A DNA stretch of 64,000 nucleotides from Aquabacter sp. L1I39 (lineage in GTDB: Bacteria > Pseudomonadota > Alphaproteobacteria > Rhizobiales > Xanthobacteraceae). The position numbers and the translations under genes were made by a program. The notes below the pieces were generated by a model. That model was not told where the DNA came from. It did no database searches and saw only the letters and a list, made by a program, of their open reading frames with translations. Positions 53,976 to 63,420 of this stretch are shown here, in pieces; position 1 is the stretch's first letter, and every line of letters starts with the position of its first letter. The DNA lies in the NCBI RefSeq assembly GCF_017742835.1, contig NZ_CP072392.1:2526385-2590384 (forward strand). The letters are read 5' to 3'.

Positions 53976-54809
53976 ATGATCCAGCTCGCGCTGCCATTTC
54001 CGGCCCTCGATCCGATTCTCGTTGAGATCGGTCCCTTCGCCATCCGCTGGTACGCCCTTGCCTATATTGCCGGCCTGCTGATCGGCTGGCGCCTCGCCCG
54101 CTGGCTGGTCTCGCGGCCCGCGCTGTGGGGCGGCACCTCGCCCATGAAGCCCCTGGACATCGACGATTATTTGTTCTGGGCGACGCTGGGCGTCATTCTG
54201 GGCGGTCGCATCGGCTATGTGCTGTTCTACAACCTGCCTTATTTCCTCCAGCACCCGGCCGAGATCTTCATGGTCTGGAAGGGTGGCATGTCCTTCCATG
54301 GTGGGCTGGCGGGCACCATTGTCGCGCTCGTCCTTTTCGCCCGCGCGCGCGGCATTCCGGTGCCATCGCTGCTGGATGTTTCCGGCGTGGTGGCGCCCAT
54401 CGGACTGTTCTTTGGCCGTGTCGCGAACTTCATCAATGGAGAGCTTTGGGGTCGCCCCTCCGACGCCCCCTGGGCGATCATCTTCCCCACCGGCGGCAAT
54501 GTGCCACGGCACCCCAGCCAGCTCTACGAAGCGGCCCTCGAGGGTGTCCTCCTGTTTGTCATCATGATCATCGCGGTGCGCCTGGGCGCGCTGAAGCGGC
54601 CGGGGCTGGCGGGGGGCATTTTCGGCATCGGCTATGGGCTTGGACGCATCACCGGCGAGTTCTTCCGTGAGCCCGATCCGCAATTGGGCTATCTCGCCTT
54701 CGGCACCACCATGGGCATGATCCTGTCCGTTCCACTGGTGCTGGCCGGCGTCGGCCTCGTGCTTTACAGCCTGAAATCGGGCGCGTCCCGACCGCGCAAG
54801 GAGACCTGA
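53976..54809 (+). CDS. lgt: Prolipoprotein diacylglyceryl transferase
   Basis: A 277-residue inner-membrane enzyme with seven predicted membrane segments. The Lgt signature [25 protein letters not shown], the loop [13 protein letters not shown] and the His-Gly loop [13 protein letters not shown] are all present. It transfers diacylglycerol to the lipobox Cys of prolipoproteins. ATG 53976 follows GGGGTC; longer in-frame starts lie in the divergent intergenic region. It is the first gene of a tight lgt-midA-pgeF operon (3-bp gap and 4-bp overlap). Confidence 0.96.
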   Translation: MIQLALPFPALDPILVEIGPFAIRWYALAYIAGLLIGWRLARWLVSRPALWGGTSPMKPLDIDDYLFWATLGVILGGRIGYVLFYNLPYFLQHPAEIFMVWKGGMSFHGGLAGTIVALVLFARARGIPVPSLLDVSGVVAPIGLFFGRVANFINGELWGRPSDAPWAIIFPTGGNVPRHPSQLYEAALEGVLLFVIMIIAVRLGALKRPGLAGGIFGIGYGLGRITGEFFREPDPQLGYLAFGTTMGMILSVPLVLAGVGLVLYSLKSGASRPRKET

Positions 54810-54812
54810 GCG

Positions 54813-55928
54813 GTGACGCCGCTGGAGGAGGAAATCCGCGCCCTCATCGCGGCGGAAGGTCCCATTCCGGTGAGCCGCTACATGGCGCTGTGCCTGGCCC
54901 ATCCGGTGCATGGCTATTATCTCACCCGCGATCCCCTGGGGGCGAAGGGGGACTTCACCACCGCCCCTGAGATCAGCCAGATGTTCGGCGAGCTGCTGGG
55001 CCTGTGGTCCGCCGCCGTCTGGCAGAGCATGCACGCCCCGCAGACCGTGCGACTGGTGGAGCTCGGTCCGGGCCGGGGCACGCTGATGGCCGATGCGCTG
55101 CGCGCCGGGCGCATTGTGCCAGGCTTCACCGACGCGGTTGACGTGCATCTGGTAGAGACGAGCCCGGTTTTGCGTCGCAAGCAAGAGGAGGCCTTGCGCC
55201 CCAGCGGCGCCAGGGTCACCTGGCATGCGCGGATTGAGGATGTGCCCGCGGGCCCTTCCATAATTCTCGCGAACGAGTTCTTCGACGCCTTGCCTATCGC
55301 GCAGTTCGTCCGGGCCGCCAATGGTTGGCATGAGCGCAAGGTCGGCATCGGCCCAGATGGCGCCCTTGCCTTCGGCGTCGATCCGATTTCCTCTCCTATG
55401 GCCTCTGCCTTTGCCCGCCATATCCCGCCGCCCTACAAGCCGGGCGCGGTGCTGGAGCATCTGGAGAGCGGCGCCATGGAGGCCCTCGCCGGCCGGCTCG
55501 CTGCCGGTGAAGGGGCGGCTCTCATCATTGATTACGGCCATATGCGCAGCGGGCTCGGCGATACCCTTCAGGCGCTCTCGGCGCATCGCTTCGCAGATCC
55601 CCTGGCCCAGCCCGGCGAGGCGGACCTGACCGCCCATGTGGACTTTGCCGCTTTGGCACGGTCCGCGACCCGCGCAGGCGCCCGAGCGTTCGGCCCCCTC
55701 ACCCAGGGCGACTTCCTGGAGCGCCTCGGCCTGTCCGCCCGCGCCGATCGCCTCAAATTCAATGCAACGGTCGACCAGAAGGAAGCGGTGGATGTCGCCC
55801 ACCGCCGCCTCGCGGGAACGGCGGACGGAGAGATGGGCACGCTGTTCAAGGTGTTGTGCCTCACCAGCACCGCCTTCGTCTCGCCCCCCGGATTTGATCC
55901 GTCCGAAGCCTTTTCGGAGAGCCCATGA
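54813..55928 (+). CDS. SAM-dependent methyltransferase, MidA/NDUFAF7 family
   Basis: A 371-residue class I methyltransferase. The N-terminus (PVSRYMALCLAHPVHGYYL) and GAKGDFTTAPEISQMFGELLGLW are family specific. The SAM site is LVELGPGRGTLMADALRA, followed by ILANEFFDALPIAQFV. The mitochondrial homologue methylates an Arg in a complex I subunit; the bacterial role is presumed similar. It starts at GTG 54813 with AAGGAG upstream in the end of lgt. Its stop overlaps the ATG of pgeF (ATGA). Confidence 0.93.
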   Translation: MTPLEEEIRALIAAEGPIPVSRYMALCLAHPVHGYYLTRDPLGAKGDFTTAPEISQMFGELLGLWSAAVWQSMHAPQTVRLVELGPGRGTLMADALRAGRIVPGFTDAVDVHLVETSPVLRRKQEEALRPSGARVTWHARIEDVPAGPSIILANEFFDALPIAQFVRAANGWHERKVGIGPDGALAFGVDPISSPMASAFARHIPPPYKPGAVLEHLESGAMEALAGRLAAGEGAALIIDYGHMRSGLGDTLQALSAHRFADPLAQPGEADLTAHVDFAALARSATRAGARAFGPLTQGDFLERLGLSARADRLKFNATVDQKEAVDVAHRRLAGTADGEMGTLFKVLCLTSTAFVSPPGFDPSEAFSESP

Positions 55929-56692
55929 AGATCGAAGCCCCTTCCCTTTCCCGCCTGCCAGGTATCCGGCACGCCTTTTTCACCAGGCAGGGTGGCATCT
56001 CGACGGGGATCTATGCCAGCCTGAATGGCGGCATGGGATCGCGGGATGAGCTGACGAACGTCCAGGAAAACCGGGCCCGCATGGCAGCCAGCCTCGGGAT
56101 TGCGCCCGAGGCGCTGGTCGCCTGCTGGCAGGTGCACTCCGCCACCGCCGTACGCCTGGAGAGCCCTTGGACCCGGGAGGACGCCCCCCAGGCCGACGCG
56201 GTCGTGACAGCGGTTCCAGGCCTCGGCGCCACCATCACGGTGGCGGACTGCGGCCCCGTTCTCTTTGCCGATCCGGTGGCGCGGGTGGTGGGTGCCGCCC
56301 ATGCGGGCTGGAAGGGCGCCTTCGGCGGCGTTCTCGCGGCAACGGTCGCGCGCATGGAGGATCTGGGCGCCCGGCGCGACCGCGTGGTGGCGGCGATCGG
56401 CCCGCTCATCCGCCAGGACAGCTATGAGGTGGGCGACGACTTCATCGCCCGCTTCATGGAGGAAGACCGGGGGCATTCCCGCTTCTTCCGCGCCGCCGAG
56501 CGGCCGGGGCACGCCTTGTTCGATCTGCCGGGCTTCATCGCCCACCGGCTGAAGGAGGCGGGCGTGGTCACTGTGGAGGATCTGGGGCTCGACACCTACG
56601 CGGACGAGACCCGCTTCTTCAGCTACCGCCGCTCCACCCATCGAAAGGAGCCAGATTACGGCCGCATGGTCGCGGCCATTACCCTTGCATGA
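55925..56692 (+). CDS. pgeF: Peptidoglycan editing factor PgeF / multicopper polyphenol oxidase-like protein
   Basis: A 255-residue YfiH/LACC1 family protein. It has HAFFTRQGGISTGIYASLNGG, CWQVHSATAVR, VTVADCGPVLFAD and GAAHAGWKGAFGGVLAATV, with the conserved His-Cys-His metal set (QVH, ADC, AHAG). PgeF proteins hydrolyse UDP-MurNAc-L-Ser to correct peptidoglycan precursors; laccase activity has also been reported for the family. It is translationally coupled to the upstream methyltransferase gene. Confidence 0.93.
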   Translation: MKIEAPSLSRLPGIRHAFFTRQGGISTGIYASLNGGMGSRDELTNVQENRARMAASLGIAPEALVACWQVHSATAVRLESPWTREDAPQADAVVTAVPGLGATITVADCGPVLFADPVARVVGAAHAGWKGAFGGVLAATVARMEDLGARRDRVVAAIGPLIRQDSYEVGDDFIARFMEEDRGHSRFFRAAERPGHALFDLPGFIAHRLKEAGVVTVEDLGLDTYADETRFFSYRRSTHRKEPDYGRMVAAITLA

Positions 56693-56827
56693 CGGCATGG
56701 CAAGCCCCCAGCGGGTTGCGTCGGAACGGGGATTTCGCCTGTTAACGACATTTTAACCGTTTTTCTGGACCTCGCGCCCGATTGCGGATAACCCTCCTGT
56801 GACACAGACACAGACGGGGACGACCGC

Positions 56828-57493
56828 ATGAACGGGGCGACGGCCAGCACGGGTTGGGCGAAGCGGCTTCGGATCGCGAGCCGCGTCGCAATCCTTCTCT
56901 CCGGCCTTGCCTTGGCGGCCTGCCAGACCGATGGAAACGGCGGCAGCCCCATGGCGTCTTCCGGCAGCCGGACGCTCGCCTTCGACTCCATTGACGGCCC
57001 CCCCAAGCCCACTTTCGAGAAGCTGGTGACCGAGCTGACCTCGGAAGCCCAGGCCCAGCAGGTGCCAGTGGTGTCGCGCACGGACACATCCACCTATCGG
57101 GTCCGCGGCTATCTGGCCGTTCACTCGGACAAGTCGAAGACCGCCGTCAGCTATGCCTGGGAAATCTACGACGCCGACAAGCAGCGCGTCGCCCGCATCA
57201 CCGGCGAGGAAGTCACCAAGCGCGTGAAGGGCGACGCCTGGGCGGCCTGTGATGACGAAATGCTGAACCGCATCGCCGGCAAGTCCATGGCCAGTCTTGC
57301 CGAAACCATCGGCATTCCGGCCCCCTCCGGCCAAGCCCGCGCCACGGCCACACCGACCTCCGCCGCTGCGCCAACCGCCCCTGCGGAGCCCGAGCAGCCG
57401 GCCGCCGCGCCGAGCGGACCGCCGGTGGATGGAAACGGCCCGCCCGTCGCCGAGGTCACGTCCTCCACCACGCTGGCTTATGCGGTGCGCTAA
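56828..57493 (+). CDS. Lipoprotein of unknown function upstream of prs
   Basis: A 221-residue protein with a lipoprotein signal peptide whose lipobox is LALAAC (Cys at about residue 36); it is expected to be acylated by Lgt and Lnt. The mature domain has [53 protein letters not shown] and a low-complexity Pro/Ala C-terminus (about 165-210). GGGGA lies upstream of the ATG. Its function is not known. The same neighbour arrangement with prs is common in related genomes. A 135-bp gap with a low-GC stretch (TTTTAACCGTTTTTC) upstream probably holds its promoter. Confidence 0.85.
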   Translation: MNGATASTGWAKRLRIASRVAILLSGLALAACQTDGNGGSPMASSGSRTLAFDSIDGPPKPTFEKLVTELTSEAQAQQVPVVSRTDTSTYRVRGYLAVHSDKSKTAVSYAWEIYDADKQRVARITGEEVTKRVKGDAWAACDDEMLNRIAGKSMASLAETIGIPAPSGQARATATPTSAAAPTAPAEPEQPAAAPSGPPVDGNGPPVAEVTSSTTLAYAVR

Positions 57494-57573
57494 GGCTTCT
57501 TTACAAAGCTGTCGGTAAGGGCCAATCAGGCCGGCATCACAGATTCCCTTTCCGCGGTTTTGGCGGAGCGTCC

Positions 57574-58527
57574 ATGTCGACCGAGAACGGATCCATGAAG
57601 ATTGTCGCCGGCAATTCCAACCGCGCCCTGTCAGAAGCCATCGCGGCCTATCTCGCCACCCCGCTGACCAAGGCGGTGGTGCGGCGCTTCGCCGACATGG
57701 AGATCTTCGTCGAGATCCAGGAGAATGTGCGCGGGCAGGATGTCTTCGTGGTCCAATCCACGTCCTTCCCCACCAATGACCACCTGATGGAGCTGCTGAT
57801 CATCATCGACGCGCTGCGCCGGGCCTCGGCGAAGCGCATCACGGCGGTGATCCCCTATTTCGGCTATGCCCGCCAGGACCGCAAACCCGGGCCGCGCACT
57901 CCCATCTCGGCCAAGCTGGTGGCCAATCTCATCACCCATGCGGGCGCCGACCGGGTGATGACGCTGGACCTGCATGCGGGCCAGATCCAGGGCTTCTTCG
58001 ACATCCCCACCGACAACCTCTATTCCGCGCCGGTCATGGTCCGGGACATCAAGGAGCGGTTCGACATCGGCAACCTGATGGTGGTGTCCCCCGATGTGGG
58101 TGGCGTGGTGCGTGCCCGGGCGCTCGCCAAGCGCATCGATGCCCAGCTCGCCATCGTCGACAAGCGCCGCGAGCGGCCGGGCGAGAGCGAAGTGATGAAC
58201 GTGATCGGCAATGTGGAAGGCCGCTCCTGTATCCTCGTGGACGACATCGTGGATTCCGGCGGCACGCTGGTGAATGCGGCCGATGCGCTCCTGGCGCGCG
58301 GCGCCAAGGAAGTGCACGCTTATATCACCCACGGCGTGCTCTCCGGCGGGGCGGTGGCGCGCATCACGGCCTCCAAGCTCAAGGAGCTGGTGATCACGGA
58401 TTCCATCCTGCCCACCGAAGCAGTTCGGGTGGCGCGGAACATCCGCGTCGTATCCATCAGCACCCTCATTGGCGAGGCGATCGCCCGGACGGCGCACGAA
58501 GAATCGGTCTCCAGCCTGTTCGACTGA
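57574..58527 (+). CDS. prs: Ribose-phosphate pyrophosphokinase
   Basis: A 317-residue PRPP synthase. It has [69 protein letters not shown] (flexible loop) and the PRPP-binding signature [22 protein letters not shown]. It makes PRPP for nucleotide, His and Trp synthesis. ATG 57574 has GGAG 6 nt upstream; ATG 57595 would give the shorter start seen in many homologues. A symmetric terminator follows. Confidence 0.97.
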   Translation: MSTENGSMKIVAGNSNRALSEAIAAYLATPLTKAVVRRFADMEIFVEIQENVRGQDVFVVQSTSFPTNDHLMELLIIIDALRRASAKRITAVIPYFGYARQDRKPGPRTPISAKLVANLITHAGADRVMTLDLHAGQIQGFFDIPTDNLYSAPVMVRDIKERFDIGNLMVVSPDVGGVVRARALAKRIDAQLAIVDKRRERPGESEVMNVIGNVEGRSCILVDDIVDSGGTLVNAADALLARGAKEVHAYITHGVLSGGAVARITASKLKELVITDSILPTEAVRVARNIRVVSISTLIGEAIARTAHEESVSSLFD

Positions 58528-58562
58528 TCTGATCGCCCTTTACCCAACACGCCACCATAAAA

Positions 58563-58584
58563 GGCGCGCTCTCGCTGGCGCGCC
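58563..58584. terminator. Bidirectional terminator between prs and the PAP2 gene
   Basis: GGCGCGC / GCGCGCC arms with an 8-nt loop, flanked by AAAA on the left and TTTTTT on the right. It works in both directions for the convergent prs and PAP2 genes. Confidence 0.93.
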
Positions 58585-58598
58585 TTTTTTGTGCGTGC

Positions 58599-59381
58599 TC
58601 ACGCGGCAGGCTTGTCGCCGGGCAGGACGGGCTGCGCCTCCCGCTCCACCTCGCCGCGCTCCTGCAGCCACAGCATGACCAGCCAGGAGAGGCACGCCCA
58701 GCCGGCGCCCAGCGCCCAGCCGCCGAGCACATCAGTGGGCCAATGGACGCCCAGATAGACACGGCTGATGCCCACGATGACGGTAACGCTGGCGGCAAGC
58801 GTGAGGAGGAACACCTTCACCCTCTGGCGCGGCTGGGAGCGCGCGAGCAACGCGCCCAGGGTCAGATAGACCACGGCCGACATGGTGGAATGTCCGCTCG
58901 GAAAACTGGCCGTATAGACCTCCATGCCATGGGGCACGAGGTCCGGCCGCGGCCGGCCAATGCCCCATTTCAGCAGGCTTGACAGGATGGCCCCGCCGGA
59001 AATGGAGGCGGTGACCATGAGCGCCGTATGGCGCTTGCCGATCAGAATGAGATACGCAAGCACCGCCAATGTGATGAGCGTGAGGATGGTGGTGCCGCCC
59101 AGTGCGGTGAGGTCGCGCATGCTCTCTTCGAACCAGGGCGGGCCGATGGGGTCGGACCGGTCCGTGGTCTCGCGCAGGGCGAGCAGGATGCGCTCGTCTA
59201 TGGTGTGGGTCTCGCCCTCCAGCACATCCTCGGCGAGCGCCAAGAAGCCATAGAAGGCGACCGCCGCGATGGCGATGATGGCGAGGGTCGCGCGCTCCAG
59301 CTCGCTGACGCGCACAAGCATGGATCCCACGACGGGCAGCCTCTGCAGGCGGCGATTGAGGGTGGAGAGCCCGTCCTTCAT
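58599..59381 (-). CDS. PAP2 family membrane phosphatase
   Basis: A 260-residue inner-membrane protein with about six membrane segments. The acid phosphatase motifs are complete: KWGIGRPRP (KX6RP), SFPSGHST (PSGH) and [16 protein letters not shown] (SRX5HX3D). Substrates could be undecaprenyl pyrophosphate, phosphatidic acid or other lipid phosphates. The start is ATG 59381 with GGAGAG upstream; the much longer frame upstream is antisense to the YaiI-type gene. It is divergent from that gene. Confidence 0.92.
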   Translation of the reverse strand: MKDGLSTLNRRLQRLPVVGSMLVRVSELERATLAIIAIAAVAFYGFLALAEDVLEGETHTIDERILLALRETTDRSDPIGPPWFEESMRDLTALGGTTILTLITLAVLAYLILIGKRHTALMVTASISGGAILSSLLKWGIGRPRPDLVPHGMEVYTASFPSGHSTMSAVVYLTLGALLARSQPRQRVKVFLLTLAASVTVIVGISRVYLGVHWPTDVLGGWALGAGWACLSWLVMLWLQERGEVEREAQPVLPGDKPAA

Positions 59382-59450
59382 GCCCGCGGCTCTCCGCTGC
59401 GCCCCGCATCCGCATTGAACCCAGTGCCGTCCGATGTCATCACACCATCC

Positions 59451-59939
59451 ATGATTAGACAGCCGCCCCGCCCCGAACCGATCGCCATCTATGTGGATGC
59501 AGATGCCTGCCCCGTAAAGGAGGAGACCTACAAGGTCGCCCTCCGACATGGACTGAAGGTGTTCGTGGTGAGCAATTCGCCCATTGCCGTGCCCCGCGAG
59601 CCGTGGATCGAGCGGGTGGTGGTGGCGAGCGGGGCGGATGTGGCAGATGATTGGATCGCCAGCCGAGCGGTGCGGGGCGATGTGGTGGTGACGGCGGACA
59701 TTCCGCTGGCGGACCGGTGCGTGAAGACGGGCGCGTCGGTCATCGCACCGAACGGAAAGGTCTTTACAGAGGCCACCATCGGAGCGGCCCTGGCCACGCG
59801 CAACCTGATGGAGGATCTGCGCTCGGCCGGAGAAATGACCCGCGGGCCGCGCCCATTCGCCCCGCGCGACCGCTCGGCCTTTCTCTCCGCGCTCGATCTG
59901 GCCATCGTCCGCCTGAAGCGGGCCGGCTATGTCACTTGA
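59451..59939 (+). CDS. YaiI/YqxD family protein (UPF0178)
   Basis: A 162-residue protein with the family start [27 protein letters not shown], then [46 protein letters not shown] and [31 protein letters not shown]. It has a PIN-like fold with conserved acidic residues; no function is established. The ATG at 59451 is best by homology length, though its ribosome site is weak. Confidence 0.92.
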   Translation: MIRQPPRPEPIAIYVDADACPVKEETYKVALRHGLKVFVVSNSPIAVPREPWIERVVVASGADVADDWIASRAVRGDVVVTADIPLADRCVKTGASVIAPNGKVFTEATIGAALATRNLMEDLRSAGEMTRGPRPFAPRDRSAFLSALDLAIVRLKRAGYVT

Positions 59940-60074
59940 GGTCCGCGCCGGAACAGGGCCGGGACGGCGGAACTTGAAAGGGCACCGTGCCCGCCATGAA
60001 CCGGCGCCCCTTGGCCCTCGTAACAGGCCATAGATTGCCCCCCTGCATCGCCCGACGGATCGGAAAGGCCGCCC

Positions 60075-60464
60075 ATGACCGTGGAACTGCACTATTTGGC
60101 CTTCAGCATTCTGCTGGTATTCGTTCAGCTGTTTCTTGCCGCCGCAGGGGCGACCAAGGCACGAGGGCTTAAGTGGAATGCCGGTGCCCGTGACGAGGCA
60201 ACGCCGCCCTTGCCGCCCGTGGCCGGCCGGCTCGACCGCGCCTTCCGAAATGTACTGGAGACCTTTCCCCTGTTCGCCGCGGCCGTGCTGCTGACCCATG
60301 CGGCGGGGGTGCATTCGGCGCTGACCAGCTTCGGGGCCGGGCTCTATTTCTGGGCGCGGGTGGCCTATGTGCCGCTTTATGCCTTCGGCATTCCCTATGT
60401 GCGCTCCATGGTATGGAGCGCAGCGAGCGGCGGGATCGTGCTGATCCTCGCCGCCCTTCTGTGA
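60075..60464 (+). CDS. MAPEG family membrane protein
   Basis: A 129-residue protein with four hydrophobic segments. MAPEG features are GLKWNAGARDE in the first loop and the conserved RLDRAFRNVLETFPLFAAAVLL, followed by FGAGLYFWARVAYVPLYAFGIPYVRSMVW. Bacterial members resemble glutathione-dependent microsomal enzymes; substrate unknown. GGAAAGG lies upstream of the ATG. It is convergent with the padR-type gene. Confidence 0.92.
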   Translation: MTVELHYLAFSILLVFVQLFLAAAGATKARGLKWNAGARDEATPPLPPVAGRLDRAFRNVLETFPLFAAAVLLTHAAGVHSALTSFGAGLYFWARVAYVPLYAFGIPYVRSMVWSAASGGIVLILAALL

Positions 60465-60498
60465 GGCGCGGCCCTGCGAGGGGCCGCGCGCTGATCCA

Positions 60499-61119
60499 TC
60501 ATCCGTTCTGACGGATATCGTTGGCGGCGCGGGACAGAATCTCCACGATCCGCAACTCGCCGCCGCGATCGGCCTCCAGCGCCTGCTGGCTGGCCTCGCG
60601 CAGATTTTCGAAGGCGGCTTCCACCAGGCGCGGCAGGCTGCCTTCCCGGTGCCCGTCCTCTTCCCCGCGTCCCATCCACTTCTTGAAGCGGCTCATGCGC
60701 AGGCCGATCTCGGACAAACGGCCCAGCAGGGCGTCGGCGAAGTCGCGATTCTCAGCCAGATGGGCCTCGCCCTCGGGTGTGATGGCATAGCGCTTCTTGG
60801 CGCCCTCCGCCTCTGCCACCACGAAGCCGGCCTCTTCCAGATAGGTCAAGGTCGGATAGACCACGCCCGGGCTCGGCGAATACCAGCCGCCGGTCTTCTC
60901 CTCGATCAGCTTGATGATCTCATAGCCGTGACGCGGCTGCTCGGCGATGAGCGCGAGGGCCAGCAGCTTGAGATCGCCCTGGGCCAGCATGCGGCCGAGG
61001 CGGAACATGTCGCCGCCCCCGCCGCCGCGCCCACGGCCCCCCCGGCCGCCGCCGAACCCGCCGCCTTCGCCAAAGCGGCCGGCGGCGTGGCGCTCAAAAT
61101 GGGATCTGCATCCAAACAT
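60499..61119 (-). CDS. PadR family transcriptional regulator
   Basis: A 206-residue regulator. A Gly/Arg-rich N-terminus (GRFGEGGGFGGGRGGRGRGGGG) precedes the PadR winged helix (LKLLALALIAEQPRHGYEIIKLIEEKTGGWYSPSPGVVYPTLTYLEEAGFVVAEAEGAKKRYAITPEGEAHL is its span, with GYEIIKLIEE and PTLTYLEE as landmarks). A C-terminal helical dimerisation region follows. The start is ATG 61119, with GGAG about 10 nt upstream. The promoter carries a perfect TATATCG-N2-CGATATA operator between -35 and -10, so strong autorepression is expected. No efflux gene is adjacent; the target is unknown. Confidence 0.9.
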   Translation of the reverse strand: MFGCRSHFERHAAGRFGEGGGFGGGRGGRGRGGGGGDMFRLGRMLAQGDLKLLALALIAEQPRHGYEIIKLIEEKTGGWYSPSPGVVYPTLTYLEEAGFVVAEAEGAKKRYAITPEGEAHLAENRDFADALLGRLSEIGLRMSRFKKWMGRGEEDGHREGSLPRLVEAAFENLREASQQALEADRGGELRIVEILSRAANDIRQNG

Positions 61120-61133
61120 GGGATTTGCTCCGT

Positions 61134-61192
61134 AAGATATATCGTTAGATACCATGACGCCACTTATATCGTTCGATATATCTTTTTGACAA
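61134..61192 (-). promoter_or_regulatory. padR promoter with PadR-type operator
   Basis: Read on the minus strand: -35 TTGTCA (plus coordinates 61187-61192), an 18-bp spacer, and -10 TATAAG (61163-61168). The spacer and -10 are covered by TATATCG-N2-CGATATA (61165-61180), the classic PadR site. A second, weaker site (GATATATCG..AGATA) lies at 61136-61151, between the -10 and the start codon. Two adjacent sites suggest tight self-control. Confidence 0.75.
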
Positions 61193-61276
61193 GCCCCCCT
61201 GCCCCGGATTTAGCGATCCTTGAGATTTGACGCGCATGAAGCGGGAGCGGCATCTTGTCGGGCGAACGGAGACCCC

Positions 61277-62278
61277 ATGGCCAGCAGCGACGAGACCAAG
61301 GCGCGGCGGACCCAAGGGGCGCTGCTTTCGGTGACCGAGCAGGACGTGGGCGCCGCTGCCGAAGGCTGGCTGGCGCGCCTCGCCCATGAGCGCCACCTGT
61401 CCCCCAAGACGCGGGAGGCCTACGCACGCGACCTCACCCGGGTGCTGACCATCCTGACCGAGCACCTGGGCGGGCGCCCGTCCTTGGCCGACCTTGCCAC
61501 CCTGAAGCCGGCGGATGTGCGCGCCGTATTGGCCGCCCGGCGCAGCGAAGGCAGCGCGCCGCGCACGCTGGTGCGGCTGCTGGCCGCCGCGCGGTCCTTT
61601 GCCAGGCACCTGGAACGGGAGGGGCTCGGCAAGGTGGCGCCCTTGTCTTCGGTCCGGGCGCCCAAAGTGCCGCGCGGCTTGCCCAAGCCCGTGACGCCCG
61701 ATGCGGCGAAGGCGCTGGCAGACCCGGCCACCCGTGCCGGCGAGGCGCGGGAAAACTGGGTGCTGGCGCGGGATGCGGCCGTGATTGCCCTGCTCTATGG
61801 GGCGGGGCTTCGCATTTCCGAAGCGCTGAACCTCACCGCCAACCAGGTTCCGACGGCGGGAAAGCTGCCCGCCACCGGAGAAGTCGGCCAGATCACAGTG
61901 ACCGGCAAGGGCAACAAGACGCGCATGGTGCCCCTCATCGCGCCCGTGGCCCAGGCCATCGCGGACTATGTGGCGCTCTGCCCGTTTCCGCTCTCGCCGG
62001 ACGGCCCACTCTTCCGGGGGGCACGGGGTGGGCCGCTTTCACCCCGCATCATCCAGCAGGCGGTGGAGCGCATGCGCGGAGCCCTCGGCCTGCCCGATAG
62101 CGCGACACCACACGCCCTGCGCCATTCCTTTGCCACCCATTTGCTGGCACGGGGCGGGGAATTGCGCGCCATCCAGGAATTGCTGGGCCACGCCTCGCTA
62201 TCCACCACGCAGATCTACACCGCCTTGGATGAGACGCGCCTCATGGAGGCCTATCGCGCCTTCCACCCCCGGGCGTGA
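61277..62278 (+). CDS. xerC: Tyrosine recombinase XerC
   Basis: A 333-residue integrase-fold recombinase. The N-terminal core-binding domain has WLARLAHERHLSPKTREAYARDL. The catalytic domain has the full set R (GAGLRISEALNL), K (TGKGNKTRMVP), HxxR (PHALRHSFATHLL), H (LLGHASLSTTQ) and Y (IYTALDETR). With XerD it resolves chromosome dimers at dif. CGGAG precedes ATG 61277. Its location among housekeeping genes, with no att repeats or phage genes, argues for the chromosomal Xer enzyme rather than a mobile element integrase. Confidence 0.92.
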   Translation: MASSDETKARRTQGALLSVTEQDVGAAAEGWLARLAHERHLSPKTREAYARDLTRVLTILTEHLGGRPSLADLATLKPADVRAVLAARRSEGSAPRTLVRLLAAARSFARHLEREGLGKVAPLSSVRAPKVPRGLPKPVTPDAAKALADPATRAGEARENWVLARDAAVIALLYGAGLRISEALNLTANQVPTAGKLPATGEVGQITVTGKGNKTRMVPLIAPVAQAIADYVALCPFPLSPDGPLFRGARGGPLSPRIIQQAVERMRGALGLPDSATPHALRHSFATHLLARGGELRAIQELLGHASLSTTQIYTALDETRLMEAYRAFHPRA

Positions 62279-62284
62279 CGGCGC

Positions 62285-62854
62285 TCAGGCCCGGTTGCGA
62301 GAAAAGATCCGCCGCCGCAGCGCCGCGATGCGGCGTCCGAAGCCGCCATGGGCTTGGAACTCCGCGAGGACGCGCGCCCGCAAGTGGCGCAGCGCGGCCT
62401 TGACCGGCTCCACCTCCGCCTCTGCCCAGACTTTCACTTTCAGGAACAGGGCGACGAGACGCGCGAACCAGCCGATGGAAAGCAACTGCGGCTCGCAGGC
62501 GGCAAACAGGAACGCCATCACACCGACGCCAATCAGCTTCACCGCCAGCAGGCAGAGGCTGCCGAAGATCCAGTGCTTGTGGGCATAGGCCCACACCGCA
62601 ATGCCTTCCAGCGGCTCCAGCAGGAGCAGGGGTGACAGGAAGAGCGCGAGCGCCGCATAAGGCGGCAAATGGCGGGCCCGCTCCGCCACCCAATGCTTGA
62701 AGCGCTCGAAAGGAATGAGATCGGCGATCCACCGCACCACGGGCGCCATGTGGCCCCAGAGCCAGGCTTCCACCAGGAACAGGAAGGCCAGGAGAATGAG
62801 GACCGGGCGATACCGGCGACGCGGCGCAGGCCCGTGGGGAGTGTCGTCAGGCAT
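62285..62854 (-). CDS. Integral membrane protein of unknown function
   Basis: A 189-residue protein with three clear membrane segments (about 17-34 PVLILLAFLFLVEAWLWG; 68-88 ALALFLSPLLLLEPLEG; 97-118 IFGSLCLLAVKLIGVGVMAFL) and a basic C-terminal tail (FGRRIAALRRRIFSRNR). Nothing indicates an enzyme. It is convergent with xerC, separated by 6 bp. Similar small membrane proteins occur beside xerC in related genomes; function is unknown. Confidence 0.82.
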   Translation of the reverse strand: MPDDTPHGPAPRRRYRPVLILLAFLFLVEAWLWGHMAPVVRWIADLIPFERFKHWVAERARHLPPYAALALFLSPLLLLEPLEGIAVWAYAHKHWIFGSLCLLAVKLIGVGVMAFLFAACEPQLLSIGWFARLVALFLKVKVWAEAEVEPVKAALRHLRARVLAEFQAHGGFGRRIAALRRRIFSRNRA

Positions 62855-62928
62855 GGAAACTCATGTTGCCTCGGAGGTGGGAGAAAGGTCCAATCCCGAG
62901 CGCGGGATAAAAGCCGGGGAATATGGCC

Positions 62929-63339
62929 ATGTTCGATCATATGTCGCTGGGCGTCCGCGACCTCGCCCGTGCCACGTCCTTTTATGACCGGGTTCTGGCG
63001 CCGCTGGGCATGGTGCGGGTGATGACGTTCGACGAGCCCACCGGCACCGCCTCCGCTGGCTATGACTATTCCGGTGCCGCCGACGCCACCGACAATGCCG
63101 CCTTCTGGCTTGAGGAACGCAAGGGCGCCGACATCGTCTGTCCGCCCGGCTTTCATCTGTGCTTCCGGGCGAAAGACCGGGCCGCCGTGCACGCCTTTCA
63201 CGCCGCAGGCCTTGCGGCCGGCGGCAGGGACAATGGTGCTCCTGGCCTGCGGCCAGCCTATGGACCCACTTATTACGCCGCTTTCCTGCTGGACCTGGAT
63301 GGATGGCGGATCGAGGCGGTCACCTATCGTCCCGATTAA
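62929..63339 (+). CDS. VOC family protein (glyoxalase/dioxygenase fold)
   Basis: A 136-residue single-domain VOC protein: MFDHMSLGVRDLARATSFYDRVLAPLGMVRV, then FHLCFRAKDRAAVHAFHAAGLAAGG and YYAAFLLDLDGWRIEAVTYR. Metal-type His (DHMS) and Glu (IEAV) are in place, as is the His of GFHLCF. The substrate is unknown. GGGGA lies about 8 nt before ATG 62929; the ATG at 62923 is closer and less likely. It ends next to a hairpin shared with the convergent lpd gene. Confidence 0.9.
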   Translation: MFDHMSLGVRDLARATSFYDRVLAPLGMVRVMTFDEPTGTASAGYDYSGAADATDNAAFWLEERKGADIVCPPGFHLCFRAKDRAAVHAFHAAGLAAGGRDNGAPGLRPAYGPTYYAAFLLDLDGWRIEAVTYRPD

Positions 63340-63343
63340 ACAT

Positions 63344-63376
63344 GAACGGCCCCACCGGAGGCCGGCGGGGCCGTTC
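63344..63376. terminator. Hairpin between convergent VOC and lpd genes
   Basis: GAACGGCCCC / GGGGCCGTTC, perfect 10-bp arms. The loop contains a further CCGG/CCGG pairing. It starts 5 bp after the VOC stop. T-tracts are short on both sides. Confidence 0.6.
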
Positions 63377-63420
63377 AAACACGGGCGATGCCGCGAGACA
63401 GACGCCCCGCGGCGTGCTCG

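Noticed and set aside
61277..62278. Tyrosine recombinase as evidence of a mobile element
   Set aside because: The sequence fits chromosomal XerC, neighbours are housekeeping genes and no att repeats or phage genes are nearby.
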